Source: Bacillota bacterium
GTDB taxonomy: Bacteria > Bacillota > Clostridia > Peptostreptococcales > Anaerovoracaceae
Direction: 5' to 3'
Assembly: GCA_030536355.1 (NCBI GenBank)
Contig: JAUNQD010000002.1
Coordinates: forward strand, 64,920 to 128,919
DNA length: 64,000 nucleotides
Shown here: positions 52,592 through 60,959 of the stretch, piece after piece
Layout: each line of letters opens with the position of its first letter
Position numbering within the stretch: position 1 is the first letter of the stretch
The notes under the pieces: generated by a model
Told to the model about the DNA's origin: nothing
What the model saw: the letters and a program-made list of their open reading frames with translations, nothing else
Database searches by the model: none
Position numbers and translations under genes: made by a program

Positions 52592-53139
52592 TAACAAGAG
52601 AAGAAGCTTTTGAACTTTTGAAAAAATACAACGAAGAACCATTTCATATCCAGCACGCAGAAACTGTAGAAGGAACAATGAGATACTTTGCAGAGAAGCT
52701 GGGTTACGGTGATGATGTGGATTTCTGGGGCATGGTCGGTCTTCTCCACGACATCGATTTCGAAATGTGGCCTGAAGAACACTGCGTCAAGGCTCCTGAA
52801 CTTCTCAAAAAAGCCGGCATCGAAGACGACATGATCCGTGCCATCGTTTGTCACGGCTGGGGAATGACAGGTGTCGATGTGGCGCCTGAGCATGAAATGG
52901 AAAAAGTCCTCTTCGCATGCGATGAACTTACCGGACTTATCGGCGCTGCCGCTCTCATGAGACCTTCAAAGAGCGTTCAGGACATGGAAGTAAAATCACT
53001 CAAAAAGAAATTCAAGGATAAAAAATTTGCTGCAGGCTGCAGCAGAGACGTTATAATCCAGGGTGCCGAAATGCTGGGCTGGGAACTGGAAAAATTGTTC
53101 GAAGAAACCATCCTCGCTATGCGTACATGCGAGAAATAA
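52588..53139 (+). CDS. HD-domain hydrolase
   Basis: 183 residues. The metal ligands HAETVEGTMRYFA, LLHDIDFEMWPEEHC and the later IVCHGWGMTG form an HD phosphohydrolase domain. The TGLIGAAALMRPSKSVQDM stretch follows. Substrate is unknown. It overlaps the EamA gene by 4 bases and is followed by larE after 24 bases, so it belongs to that operon. Confidence 0.85.
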   Translation: MITREEAFELLKKYNEEPFHIQHAETVEGTMRYFAEKLGYGDDVDFWGMVGLLHDIDFEMWPEEHCVKAPELLKKAGIEDDMIRAIVCHGWGMTGVDVAPEHEMEKVLFACDELTGLIGAAALMRPSKSVQDMEVKSLKKKFKDKKFAAGCSRDVIIQGAEMLGWELEKLFEETILAMRTCEK

Positions 53140-53163
53140 TTAAACCGATTCAGGAGTTTTGAT

Positions 53164-54009
53164 ATGACACTTAAAGATAAACTCGACAATCTGGAAAACA
53201 TATTAAAATCATATAACAGAATCACAGTGGCACTGTCGGGAGGCGTCGACAGTGCCTTTCTGCTTGCATTCTCATCAAAAGTGCTGGGCGCTGAAAATGT
53301 CAAGGCGCTTACTGCAAAAGGCCCGCATCTTGCCCCCGATGAAAGGGATTATGCAAGGGAACTCTGTGCTGCCTTGGGTATCGACCACAAGATCATTGAT
53401 ATGGATCACATCATGTCGATAATTTCTCCGAATGCGACAGATAGATGCTACCACTGTAAAAAAGCGATTTTCAGTGAGTTGAAAGCTCTTTCGGATGACA
53501 CGTTGGCAGACGGAACCAACCTTGACGACATGAACGACTATAGACCCGGTCACAAGGCTCTGGCCGAACTTAAGATAGCAAGCCCACTGAAAGATGCAGG
53601 GCTCACTAAGAATGAGATCCGTGAAGCTTTGGAAGAGATAGCAAAAGATGTAGCCTTGTCAAAGGCTTTGATCTTAACAGACGGCACTCCTATATGGGAG
53701 AAGCCTGCATTCGCATGCCTTGCTTCCAGGATCCCATATGGTGAAGAAATCACAGAAGCTAAGTTATCTACCGTCTATAAAGCCGAAGACCTTTTGAAAA
53801 ACTTAGGACTCAAGCAAGTAAGGGTACGCCATCACGGAGATATCGCACGTATAGAAGTTCCTATCGAAGAAAGATACCGATTCTATGATGAAGCTCTTAT
53901 GGATCAAATAAATACTGCTCTCAAGGGGTATGGGTTTAAATTTGTAACCCTCGACCTTGGAGGATATAAGATGGGAGGAGGATTTCACGATGGACAAAAG
54001 GCTGAATAA
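53164..54009 (+). CDS. larE: ATP-dependent sacrificial sulfur transferase LarE
   Basis: 281 residues. The PP-loop VALSGGVDSAFLLAFSS (about residues 22-38), CYHCKKAIFSELK (about 97) and the Cys in ACLASRIPYGEEIT (about 181) fit LarE, which donates its cysteine sulfur to the nickel-pincer cofactor precursor of lactate racemase. larB, larC and larA are not in the window. A role in other sulfur transfer is possible. Its end overlaps the mazG start by 20 bases. Confidence 0.88.
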   Translation: MTLKDKLDNLENILKSYNRITVALSGGVDSAFLLAFSSKVLGAENVKALTAKGPHLAPDERDYARELCAALGIDHKIIDMDHIMSIISPNATDRCYHCKKAIFSELKALSDDTLADGTNLDDMNDYRPGHKALAELKIASPLKDAGLTKNEIREALEEIAKDVALSKALILTDGTPIWEKPAFACLASRIPYGEEITEAKLSTVYKAEDLLKNLGLKQVRVRHHGDIARIEVPIEERYRFYDEALMDQINTALKGYGFKFVTLDLGGYKMGGGFHDGQKAE

Positions 54010-54406
54010 AAACGTTTCCGACAAAAAATATTCATACGAGGACTTCCTTGAGATAATAGCAAAGCTTAGAGCGCCTGACGGCTGCCCTTGGGATCAAAAG
54101 CAAACCCATGAGTCCCTGCGAGAATGCCTTTTGGAAGAATCACAGGAAGTTATCGATGCCATCAACAACAAGGATGATGATAATTTATGTGAAGAGCTGG
54201 GAGATGTACTGCTGCAAGTAGTCATGCACGCTCAGATCGCCGCAGAAGAAGGTCGGTTTACCATGAACGACGTAATACAGTGCGTTTCAGAGAAAATGAT
54301 TCGCCGTCATCCTCACGTGTTTGGAGATGTCAAAGTGTCTTCTGTTGAAGAAGGGCTCGACTTGTGGAATGCCATCAAGCAGCAGGAAAAAGAATCAAAA
54401 AAATAG
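53990..54406 (+). CDS. mazG: MazG-type nucleoside triphosphate pyrophosphohydrolase
   Basis: 138 residues, from the ATG at 53990 preceded by GGAGGA, overlapping larE by 20 bases. LRAPDGCPWDQKQTHESLRECLLEE and EELGDVLLQVVMHAQIA are the MazG motifs with the metal-binding Glu and Asp residues; only one MazG domain is present instead of two. It hydrolyses non-canonical NTPs to NMP plus pyrophosphate. It is followed by a terminator. Confidence 0.92.
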   Translation: MDKRLNKNVSDKKYSYEDFLEIIAKLRAPDGCPWDQKQTHESLRECLLEESQEVIDAINNKDDDNLCEELGDVLLQVVMHAQIAAEEGRFTMNDVIQCVSEKMIRRHPHVFGDVKVSSVEEGLDLWNAIKQQEKESKK

Positions 54407-54415
54407 TATAAGAAA

Positions 54416-54453
54416 AGCGGGAACTCCACATATGTGCTGCTCCCGCTATTTTT
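54416..54453 (+). terminator. Terminator after mazG
   Basis: AGCGGGA (54416-54422) pairs with TCCCGCT (54441-54447) around an inner CACATATGTG palindrome, then ATTTTTAT. It lies 10 bases after the mazG stop and also faces the convergent nnrE gene. Confidence 0.85.
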
Positions 54454-54470
54454 ATGCCTATACTATAGTC

Positions 54471-55268
54471 CTATATTTCTATGTTCCAAAGCTTCTCTTC
54501 ATCGATGCCTATATCGGCTACCACGATATCTCCGCAGTATTGCTTGGCAAACTTTTGAAGATGCACAGGTTTCTTGGCATGGAAGGTTATGGTGCAATGG
54601 GCCATGACGCAGTTGCCGTCAAGCTCTTGCTTTTCTATCAAGTCTCCGCCCATTCCGGAAGGAATGTCAAGAGATGCAACCAATGCTTGCGTTTGAGCAG
54701 CATCTCCGTATCCCGAATACTTGTTTATATATATCGTCGCTTTTAGGCCATTGCTCTTCAGCTTGCCCTTGAATCCGGTACCATATATGGCATCAACTAT
54801 TATATCCGGCTCTCCGTCAAGATCCATAAGAGCCCTGTTGTTTTCAGCCATATCCAAAATATTGATGTCACGTACTCTGACCAATCCCAGATTCGTTACA
54901 GCATCCTGAGTCTTCGGCTCTCCGTCAACCAGTATGACGGTTACATCATAGCCTTTATCACACATAAGTCTGGCCACTACGAAGCCATCCCCGCCGTTAT
55001 TCCCCTTGCCACAAAATACATAAGCTTTTACTGACTTGGATCCGGCAGAGGTCATCGATTCCGCCACCTTCGGAACGTCCGATACGGCTGCAGCAGAGTC
55101 CTCCTTAGAAGCATTCCTGTATGCTGCTCTTTCCATGATTATAGACGCAGCTTCCGTACCGGCATTTTCCATCATTCTATAATATGACAGTCCGCTTTCA
55201 TCAGCTCTGCGTTCCAGAACTTTCATCTGTCCGCATGTAACGAAATGCTCACCGTTGCTTTTCATCAT
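54471..55268 (-). CDS. nnrE: NAD(P)H-hydrate epimerase (YjeF N-terminal domain only)
   Basis: 265 residues. FCGKGNNGGDGFVVARLM (about 95-112), IVDAIYGTGFKG and ASLDIPSGMGG are the YjeF_N motifs, followed by ITFHAKKPVH and DIGIDEEKL. It converts damaged R-NAD(P)HX to the S form for a dehydratase; the dehydratase half (YjeF C-terminal) is not fused here. An Ala/Ser-rich insert of about 20 residues follows the first helix (about 54-74). Start: two adjacent ATG codons near 55268, either possible. Confidence 0.9.
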   Translation of the reverse strand: MMKSNGEHFVTCGQMKVLERRADESGLSYYRMMENAGTEAASIIMERAAYRNASKEDSAAAVSDVPKVAESMTSAGSKSVKAYVFCGKGNNGGDGFVVARLMCDKGYDVTVILVDGEPKTQDAVTNLGLVRVRDINILDMAENNRALMDLDGEPDIIVDAIYGTGFKGKLKSNGLKATIYINKYSGYGDAAQTQALVASLDIPSGMGGDLIEKQELDGNCVMAHCTITFHAKKPVHLQKFAKQYCGDIVVADIGIDEEKLWNIEI

Positions 55269-55292
55269 ATTCCTCCGATCAATGGTCCGTTT

Positions 55293-57398
55293 TTATTTCA
55301 TAACCGAAAGGTCCAGCTGATCGTAAGGTGACAGAAATCCTGCCATTACAGCCTTGATCTCTTCACAGCCGCCCTTCTTGTCTGCCGCCATATTCATAGG
55401 CAGGATAGGGTCATGCAGAGATTTTCTCAGCAGACACCAGCCTTCAGGGAAGTTAATTCTAACACCTTCATAGTTAGGTTCTTCCAGAGAAAGATCAGGT
55501 GACTCTTTGACAAACTGTTCAAGATCCTTAAGCAGGGCATCTCCATAAAGACCGAATTCTTCACATGTGATAGGGATCCTGATTTCCTTTTCATCTGCAG
55601 GTTCTTCCAGTTCGGCGATCACGCTGTCGAGGGTTTTGCCTTCTGCCTTGAGTTTAGCCGCCTTGATAACTATCTTTACCGCAAGATATGCTCCGTCATC
55701 CAGGAAGTAATTTTCCTTAAGGGCCGCATGTCCCGAAGTTTCGATTGCCAGCTGACTATCGACTCCTTGCTCATTAAGTTCTTTTGACTTATTGATGACA
55801 TTCTTGTAACCTCTCTTGAATCTGAGATGCTTGAGACCAAGTTTGTCTTCTATGAAGCTTGTCAGCTGCCTGCTTGTTATACTGTCTGTAACTACTGTAG
55901 TTCCCGGATGCTCTTCTGCAACGAGTGCTGCTGCCATGGCAACGATACCATTTCTGGCGATTTCTCTTCCTTTACCGTCTACAGCTGCAGATCTATCTAC
56001 GTCAGTGTCGAATATGAGTCCGAAATCCGCACCACTTGATAATGTCTTCATTGAAACGGAATGCATAGCATCCTTATTTTCCGGATTAGGTGGATGATTA
56101 GGGAAAGTTCCGTCAGGATCCAGGAATTGGCTGCAGCTCACATCTGCCCCGAGAGGTTCCAGGACATCTCTGGCAAAAAATCCACCGCTTCCATTGCCCG
56201 CATCGACAACTATCTTCATTCCTTCAAGAGGCTTGCCTCCATTTTTGACTCCATCCACTATGAGCTTCCTGAGATGCGCTGTATAAAGCGGCATCAACTC
56301 CATAGTTTCAGCAGCAAATATTCTCTGTCCCAATCTGTGAGTATATCCATCGGCATTGGTAGGTTCTCCTATTGCTTCGATGCATTCCGCCTCATTTTCT
56401 GCCAGATAAAGGATCTCCTTGATATCTGCTTTATCAAGTCCGCCATCTTTGGTGAAAAATTTAAAACCGTTTCTGTTGAATGGCAGGTGACTTGCTGTGA
56501 TCATGATGCCTCCGTCACATTCAGTTTCAGGAAATTGAGTTGCCATGAACATAGCAGGTGTAGATGCCAATCCGCAATCGTATGCCTTGACTCCGTAAGG
56601 ACCAAAGCCTTCCATCAGACCATCCAGCAAACGTTTGCCTGAGCTTCTCGGATCTCTTCCCATTGCGATCTTTACTTCATCTATTCCCTTGCCTGTTTTT
56701 TTACACAGCCATACGAGAAAACCTCTTGCTATATCTCTGGCTTCATCAACAGTCAAGTTCGGTAATTCTCCGGGCACTCCGGTCAAAGAAACCCCTCTTA
56801 TATCGCTGCCGTTCTGTAATTTCTTATATCGGTTAAGCGTCAGTTCCTTTTTTTTTTCAGAAACAGCACCTTTTGTTTTAGGGTTGCTTAATCTGCTTAT
56901 TATTCTATCAGCTTCGAATCCATCAGTGTCTGCATCATCAGTCTTAACTTCTTCTTCAACTACTTCAGCAGGCTGCTCATCCACCTCTTCTTCTGATTCA
57001 GGCTCAGCTTCCTGCTCAGGTTCTGATACTGTTTCAGGTTCTTCTTCCGACTTTATCTCAGTTTCTGTCTCGGTTTCTGTTTCCTTCGCCTCTTCGATCG
57101 TTTCCTCCTCAACAGCATCTTCTGTCTTGCTTTCACTGATCATATTTATGAGTTTTCCCACACTAAATATCAAAACTGCATACACAAAATAACTCACGGA
57201 ATTATCTATCACATATTTAGCCGCATCCATTCCCATTTCAGATAAATCCATTCCGTAAGATACCATGTAGCTGTTTATATAGTTTACTGCGGCCACGACC
57301 ATATACACGAAAATCGCAGCAAGTACAGCTGAAATCACATAAAGTACCTTCGCCAGGTTATTTGCTTTGTTCTTACCTTTTTCATTATTCTTTTCCAT
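55293..57398 (-). CDS. Phosphomannomutase/phosphoglucomutase with N-terminal membrane anchor
   Basis: 701 residues from the ATG at 57398 (AAGGAAGG upstream). Residues about 15-85 carry two membrane helices (VLYVISAVLAAIFVYMVVAAV and YVIDNSVSYFVYAVLIFSVG), then about 90 residues of Glu/Thr/Ser/Pro-rich acidic linker (about 100-185), then a complete alpha-D-phosphohexomutase. The phosphoserine is in ITASHLPFNRNGFKFF, the metal loop is FDTDVDRSAAVD and the sugar loop is ETSGHAALKENY. It interconverts hexose 1- and 6-phosphates. Membrane attachment of this cytosolic enzyme type is unusual. Most likely supplies sugars for surface polymers. Confidence 0.88.
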   Translation of the reverse strand: MEKNNEKGKNKANNLAKVLYVISAVLAAIFVYMVVAAVNYINSYMVSYGMDLSEMGMDAAKYVIDNSVSYFVYAVLIFSVGKLINMISESKTEDAVEEETIEEAKETETETETEIKSEEEPETVSEPEQEAEPESEEEVDEQPAEVVEEEVKTDDADTDGFEADRIISRLSNPKTKGAVSEKKKELTLNRYKKLQNGSDIRGVSLTGVPGELPNLTVDEARDIARGFLVWLCKKTGKGIDEVKIAMGRDPRSSGKRLLDGLMEGFGPYGVKAYDCGLASTPAMFMATQFPETECDGGIMITASHLPFNRNGFKFFTKDGGLDKADIKEILYLAENEAECIEAIGEPTNADGYTHRLGQRIFAAETMELMPLYTAHLRKLIVDGVKNGGKPLEGMKIVVDAGNGSGGFFARDVLEPLGADVSCSQFLDPDGTFPNHPPNPENKDAMHSVSMKTLSSGADFGLIFDTDVDRSAAVDGKGREIARNGIVAMAAALVAEEHPGTTVVTDSITSRQLTSFIEDKLGLKHLRFKRGYKNVINKSKELNEQGVDSQLAIETSGHAALKENYFLDDGAYLAVKIVIKAAKLKAEGKTLDSVIAELEEPADEKEIRIPITCEEFGLYGDALLKDLEQFVKESPDLSLEEPNYEGVRINFPEGWCLLRKSLHDPILPMNMAADKKGGCEEIKAVMAGFLSPYDQLDLSVMK

Positions 57399-57426
57399 AA
57401 TAAGCACCTTCCTTAACACTACTATT

Positions 57427-57894
57427 TTATATGCTTTTCAACAGTCTTTCAAGCCTATCCTGCTGCTCTTTTCTCGGCATAACATATCCATACTGGTGAA
57501 AGTCCAATACATCAGCATCTTTAACTATTTCTTCCAGAGGAGATCCCACTGTCGATTTGCTGCTGTGATTCTTTACCGCCAAAGCGATCTGATCTATTTC
57601 TTCTTCCGCAAAGATCCCAGTTTCTCTTAGAAATGCTTTTATCGGTATGTATCCGGCTTCTGCGTGATCCACCTGCTTCCCGGTTATTATCCTGCCGTAA
57701 TCGTGACACGCACAGGCACATGCTGCCAATTCGGGGTCCACTCCTCTTTTTTGTGCCATCAGATACCCAAGCTTCGCACAACTGGAAATATGGACCCTTT
57801 CCCAGTCGCCCGGCTGATCCCTCTCGGGGATCAGTTTTTCGTATCTGTCTATCTCTTTCAAAAGCGCGCCTTGCAGTTTCAACAATCTGTTCAT
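57427..57894 (-). CDS. HD-domain phosphohydrolase-like protein
   Basis: 155 residues from the ATG at 57894 (GGGAG upstream). His/Asp motifs WERVHISSCAKLGYLMA, CACHDYGRIITGKQVDHAEAG (as two segments) and AVKNHSSKSTVGSP are typical of HD domains with His and Asp metal ligands. Function is unknown; a phosphohydrolase of nucleotides or related compounds is likely. Longer open frame upstream crosses the preceding terminator and is rejected. Confidence 0.82.
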   Translation of the reverse strand: MNRLLKLQGALLKEIDRYEKLIPERDQPGDWERVHISSCAKLGYLMAQKRGVDPELAACACACHDYGRIITGKQVDHAEAGYIPIKAFLRETGIFAEEEIDQIALAVKNHSSKSTVGSPLEEIVKDADVLDFHQYGYVMPRKEQQDRLERLLKSI

Positions 57895-57950
57895 TTTATC
57901 TCCCGCCTGTTGTTTTATATACGCACTGGTTTTATTAACAATAAGGAAAA

Positions 57951-57976
57951 ACAGCACACCCAAGAGGGAGCGCTGT
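57951..57976 (-). terminator. Terminator after the PepSY gene
   Basis: On the minus strand ACAGCGC and GTGCTGT form a 7-bp stem (one G-T pair) with inner CCC/GGG and a run of five T residues afterwards. It separates the PepSY gene from the HD-domain gene. Confidence 0.75.
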
Positions 57977-58007
57977 GCATCCACCATTGTTGTATAATAT
58001 TTTACTA

Positions 58008-58670
58008 CTAATCATCGAATCTGTCATCCCAATCGTCATATTCTATCTTGTCAACGTCCTTGCTGACGATCCTGCCGGATTCACCATCGATTTCAAATTC
58101 ATATTCGTAGCCATCGTATCTGATCTTAACATCATATTCCGATCTGCCATCATCATAATCCTGATACGCTTTGATGATATCTCCGTAGGCCGCTCCAGAA
58201 ACCTGTTCAAGAGCGATAAACTTAGCCTTTTCCAACCCGATGTCAGAGCCTGACCCTCCTGAACTGCCATCAACTACCACTTCTTTATTTCCTGCCGCCT
58301 GTTCGCTTGACTTCAGAGCTTTTTGCTGAGCTTCTAATCTTGCCAGATCTTCCGCATCGGCTCTTTCCATCTTCCTGTCAAAGATTTTTCCATCTTTAGC
58401 TGATATTTCAAAGTCATATTCGTAACCATCATATATGATCTCAACATCGTATTCCACTCTGCCGTTGTCTTTATCCTTACGGATCTGAGTAATGTTTGAC
58501 ACATCTGCACCGCTCACTTCGGCTAAAGCGATCTGTTTAGCTTCCGCTTCAGTAATGTTTTCCTGCGCGAATGCACCTGATGCATATACAGATATACCTG
58601 CCGCCAGAACTACCAGTACGCCTGCGATCGATCCGATTTTTACCCTTTTGCTCATTACTTTCTTTTCCAT
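58008..58670 (-). CDS. Secreted or membrane-anchored protein with two PepSY domains
   Basis: 220 residues. An N-terminal signal or anchor (about 10-33, IGSIAGVLVVLAAGISVYASG) is followed by two PepSY domains (about 38-100 and 145-210), each with an EYDVEIIYDGYEYDFEI-like strand motif, separated by a Gly/Ser and Lys/Glu linker. PepSY domains often inhibit secreted proteases. It lies downstream of the two-component genes in the same direction, with a promoter region carrying direct repeats, and is probably regulated by that system. Confidence 0.85.
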   Translation of the reverse strand: MEKKVMSKRVKIGSIAGVLVVLAAGISVYASGAFAQENITEAEAKQIALAEVSGADVSNITQIRKDKDNGRVEYDVEIIYDGYEYDFEISAKDGKIFDRKMERADAEDLARLEAQQKALKSSEQAAGNKEVVVDGSSGGSGSDIGLEKAKFIALEQVSGAAYGDIIKAYQDYDDGRSEYDVKIRYDGYEYEFEIDGESGRIVSKDVDKIEYDDWDDRFDD

Positions 58671-58746
58671 CTTTATACCCTCCTATTTTAATGTTGCTTT
58701 TCTTCTATATGTTTTCCCCTTTGTTATAGCTTTATAATAAGGGCTC

Positions 58747-58776
58747 AACATTAATGTGAAATTACGCTAACATTAA
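58747..58776 (-). promoter_or_regulatory. Direct repeats upstream of the PepSY gene (candidate response-regulator site)
   Basis: AACATTAA occurs at 58747-58754 and again at 58769-58776, 22 bp apart, two DNA turns. On the minus strand this is TTAATGTT-14-TTAATGTT, followed by a TATAAA-like -10. OmpR-type regulators bind such tandem sites; the gap 58671-58803 holds no gene. Confidence 0.55.
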
Positions 58777-58803
58777 AAATAGATTAATTTTCGTTTTTCC
58801 TGA

Positions 58804-60165
58804 TCAATTTCCCGCAAGAGGCAAATACACTTTGAAACAGCTGCCCTCTCCCGGATTGCTGCTCACTTGAGTATTTCCGCCGTGAGCCTTTACAAGAGAA
58901 GCCACGATGGAAAGGCCAAGTCCTGATCCTTCCTCGCTTCTTGATGCATCAGCTCTATAAAATCTTTCCCAGATCCTTTCAAGATCATCAGGTGCGATAC
59001 CTATACCGTTATCCTCAATATCACAAACTGCATATCCGCCTTCTTTTGATAATGACAGCTTGATCTTACCGCCTTCTCTGCCATACTTTACAGCATTATC
59101 CATAAGATTGAGAATGATCCTTATAATCATGGCTTCATCACCATTTACGATGATGTCCTGCTCTATATCAGTTTCTATTACTATCGACTTTTCTGCTGCT
59201 GCGATGCTCTGCTGCTCTGCCACCATATTGCAGATTTGTGCCATGTCCACCAGTTCTTTCTCAAGTTTCAATCTACCGGCATCACTTCTTGAAAGCGTCA
59301 GAAGCCTATTGACCAGAGATGCCATGCGATTCGCTTCTCTGTTTATCGTTTCCAAAGCTTTTCCTCTGTATTCTTCATCTTCCATCGCATAATTGCTTTG
59401 TGAGATGATGACTGCCAGCGGTGTTCTGAGTTCATGGGAAACATCCGATGTGAACTGCTTCTCCTGCTCAAAAGACTTTTCCAGCTTATCGAACATTTCA
59501 TTGAATGTCACTGCCAGCTTATGGATCTCATCCCTTGATTCTGCATGTTCTTTCTCAATAGATACTCTCCTGGAAAGATCTCCATCAGATTTTATATCTT
59601 CTACCGTCCCGATTATATCCCTTACCGGTCTGAAGCCCCTTCTTGTTATGATGTGTCCACCAAGTGCTGCCACCAGGACCAGCCCCGGAAAACCTATGCC
59701 TGCCATTCTAAGGACGAAGGAAAATGCACTGCGATCTGCAAAATCCTTGACGATACCGCGAACCCATACAAATTGGTTGTCCACTTCGAAAAGGCTGTCA
59801 TATACATACCACTCTTCTCCCGCCTCATCACTTTGCTTCCTTATTTCTTTATCATCAAATTCAAGAAATGTGCCTGACAATTCCTGCGGACTTCTTCCTT
59901 CCACAAGGACTCCGTTCCCATCGTATATACTGATATATACTCCGTCATCGTAAAACTTCAGCTTATCATCCACGACAAAGTCGCCGCCGAATCTTCCGAT
60001 TTCTTCACTTGCATCGACGACAGACTCCATCAGCACTTCCTGTGCCGCCTCGCTGGCACGCAAATTCCCTGTATATATCAGAACCGCCATAACACATCCT
60101 GTGATCATCAACAGGAAAACTGTGTACCATATGGTTATTCTTTTAGTTATGGAAAGTTTGCCCAT
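58804..60165 (-). CDS. Two-component sensor histidine kinase
   Basis: 453 residues. Two membrane helices (about 12-32 and 157-178) enclose an extracellular sensor region; HAMP-like linker about 185-240. The phosphoacceptor His is in FTSDVSHELRTPLAVI (about 245) and the ATP-binding N, G1 and G2 boxes are NLMDNAVKYG, DNGIGIAPDDL and GSGLGLSIV. It should phosphorylate the response regulator encoded directly upstream. AAGG precedes the ATG. Target is possibly the PepSY gene. Confidence 0.95.
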   Translation of the reverse strand: MGKLSITKRITIWYTVFLLMITGCVMAVLIYTGNLRASEAAQEVLMESVVDASEEIGRFGGDFVVDDKLKFYDDGVYISIYDGNGVLVEGRSPQELSGTFLEFDDKEIRKQSDEAGEEWYVYDSLFEVDNQFVWVRGIVKDFADRSAFSFVLRMAGIGFPGLVLVAALGGHIITRRGFRPVRDIIGTVEDIKSDGDLSRRVSIEKEHAESRDEIHKLAVTFNEMFDKLEKSFEQEKQFTSDVSHELRTPLAVIISQSNYAMEDEEYRGKALETINREANRMASLVNRLLTLSRSDAGRLKLEKELVDMAQICNMVAEQQSIAAAEKSIVIETDIEQDIIVNGDEAMIIRIILNLMDNAVKYGREGGKIKLSLSKEGGYAVCDIEDNGIGIAPDDLERIWERFYRADASRSEEGSGLGLSIVASLVKAHGGNTQVSSNPGEGSCFKVYLPLAGN

Positions 60166-60189
60166 ACCTTCACCTTCCTGCAGGACCTG

Positions 60190-60855
60190 CTATTTTACCA
60201 TGTATCCTGCGCCCTTGACTGTGATTATCTTCTTTTCTTCCCTGCCTCCATCGACTTTCTTTCTGAGGTGATGGATATATACATCTATAACGTTAGACCC
60301 GCCGTCATAATCGTAATTCCAGATATGATTAGCCAGCTTATCTCTGGAAAGTACGCGGCCTTCGTTCTGCATAAGATATTCAAGTATGTCAAATTCTTTT
60401 GCTGTAAGATTTATCTGCTCGCCGTCTCTCTCTACCGTTCTGGCAGCAGAATCCATCTTCAGATCTCCCGAAACCATGACACTGCTTGCCCTTTCTCCTC
60501 CTCGCCTTACAATAGCTCTTACTCTCGCCATCAGCTCATCGAAGTCAAACGGTTTAACAAGATAATCGTCAGCGCCTGCATCAAGACCTGCAACCCTGTC
60601 TTCTACTGTGCCAAGCGCCGTTAAAAGCAGTACCGGTGTTTTATCGCCCAAGGCGCGCATTTCCTTTAGCACGCCAATCCCGGTTATTCCCGGCAGCATA
60701 ATATCAAGAATGATGCCGTCATATTCAGCGCATCTGATAAAATCAAGCGCTTCATCTCCTGAATAACAGGCATCGACTGTGTAATGTTCATTTGTCAGTT
60801 TTCTTACTATTATTTCATTAAGATCCTTCTGATCTTCTACTACCAAAATTCTCAT
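60190..60855 (-). CDS. Two-component response regulator, OmpR/PhoB family
   Basis: 221 residues. Receiver domain ILVVEDQKDLNEII with the phosphorylated Asp in GIILDIMLPGITG (about residue 51) and the Lys at about 102 (LVKPFDFDEL). A winged-helix DNA-binding domain follows with NLTAKEFDILEYLMQNEGRVLSRDKL and VDVYIHHLRKKVD-like motif (IDVYIHHLRKKVD). First gene of the regulator-kinase pair, with AGGAGGGT before the ATG. Confidence 0.97.
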   Translation of the reverse strand: MRILVVEDQKDLNEIIVRKLTNEHYTVDACYSGDEALDFIRCAEYDGIILDIMLPGITGIGVLKEMRALGDKTPVLLLTALGTVEDRVAGLDAGADDYLVKPFDFDELMARVRAIVRRGGERASSVMVSGDLKMDSAARTVERDGEQINLTAKEFDILEYLMQNEGRVLSRDKLANHIWNYDYDGGSNVIDVYIHHLRKKVDGGREEKKIITVKGAGYMVK

Positions 60856-60921
60856 AGCCGTACCCTCCTTAATGCTGATTTTAGCAAATGTAGATTAAAA
60901 TATCATTAAATAAATAAAAAA

Positions 60922-60949
60922 GTGCAGTAAGATCATTTTCTTACTGCAC
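60922..60949 (-). terminator. Terminator after the pantothenate operon
   Basis: GTGCAGTAAGA (60922-60932) pairs with TCTTACTGCAC (60939-60949) in a perfect 11-bp stem; the minus strand continues TTTTTTATT. It ends panC. Confidence 0.9.
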
Positions 60950-60959
60950 GACCAAATCT

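Noticed and set aside
57000..57110. Short repeats of TCTGTTTC-like units
   Set aside because: They encode the Thr-Glu acidic linker of the phosphohexomutase; no separate repeat element.
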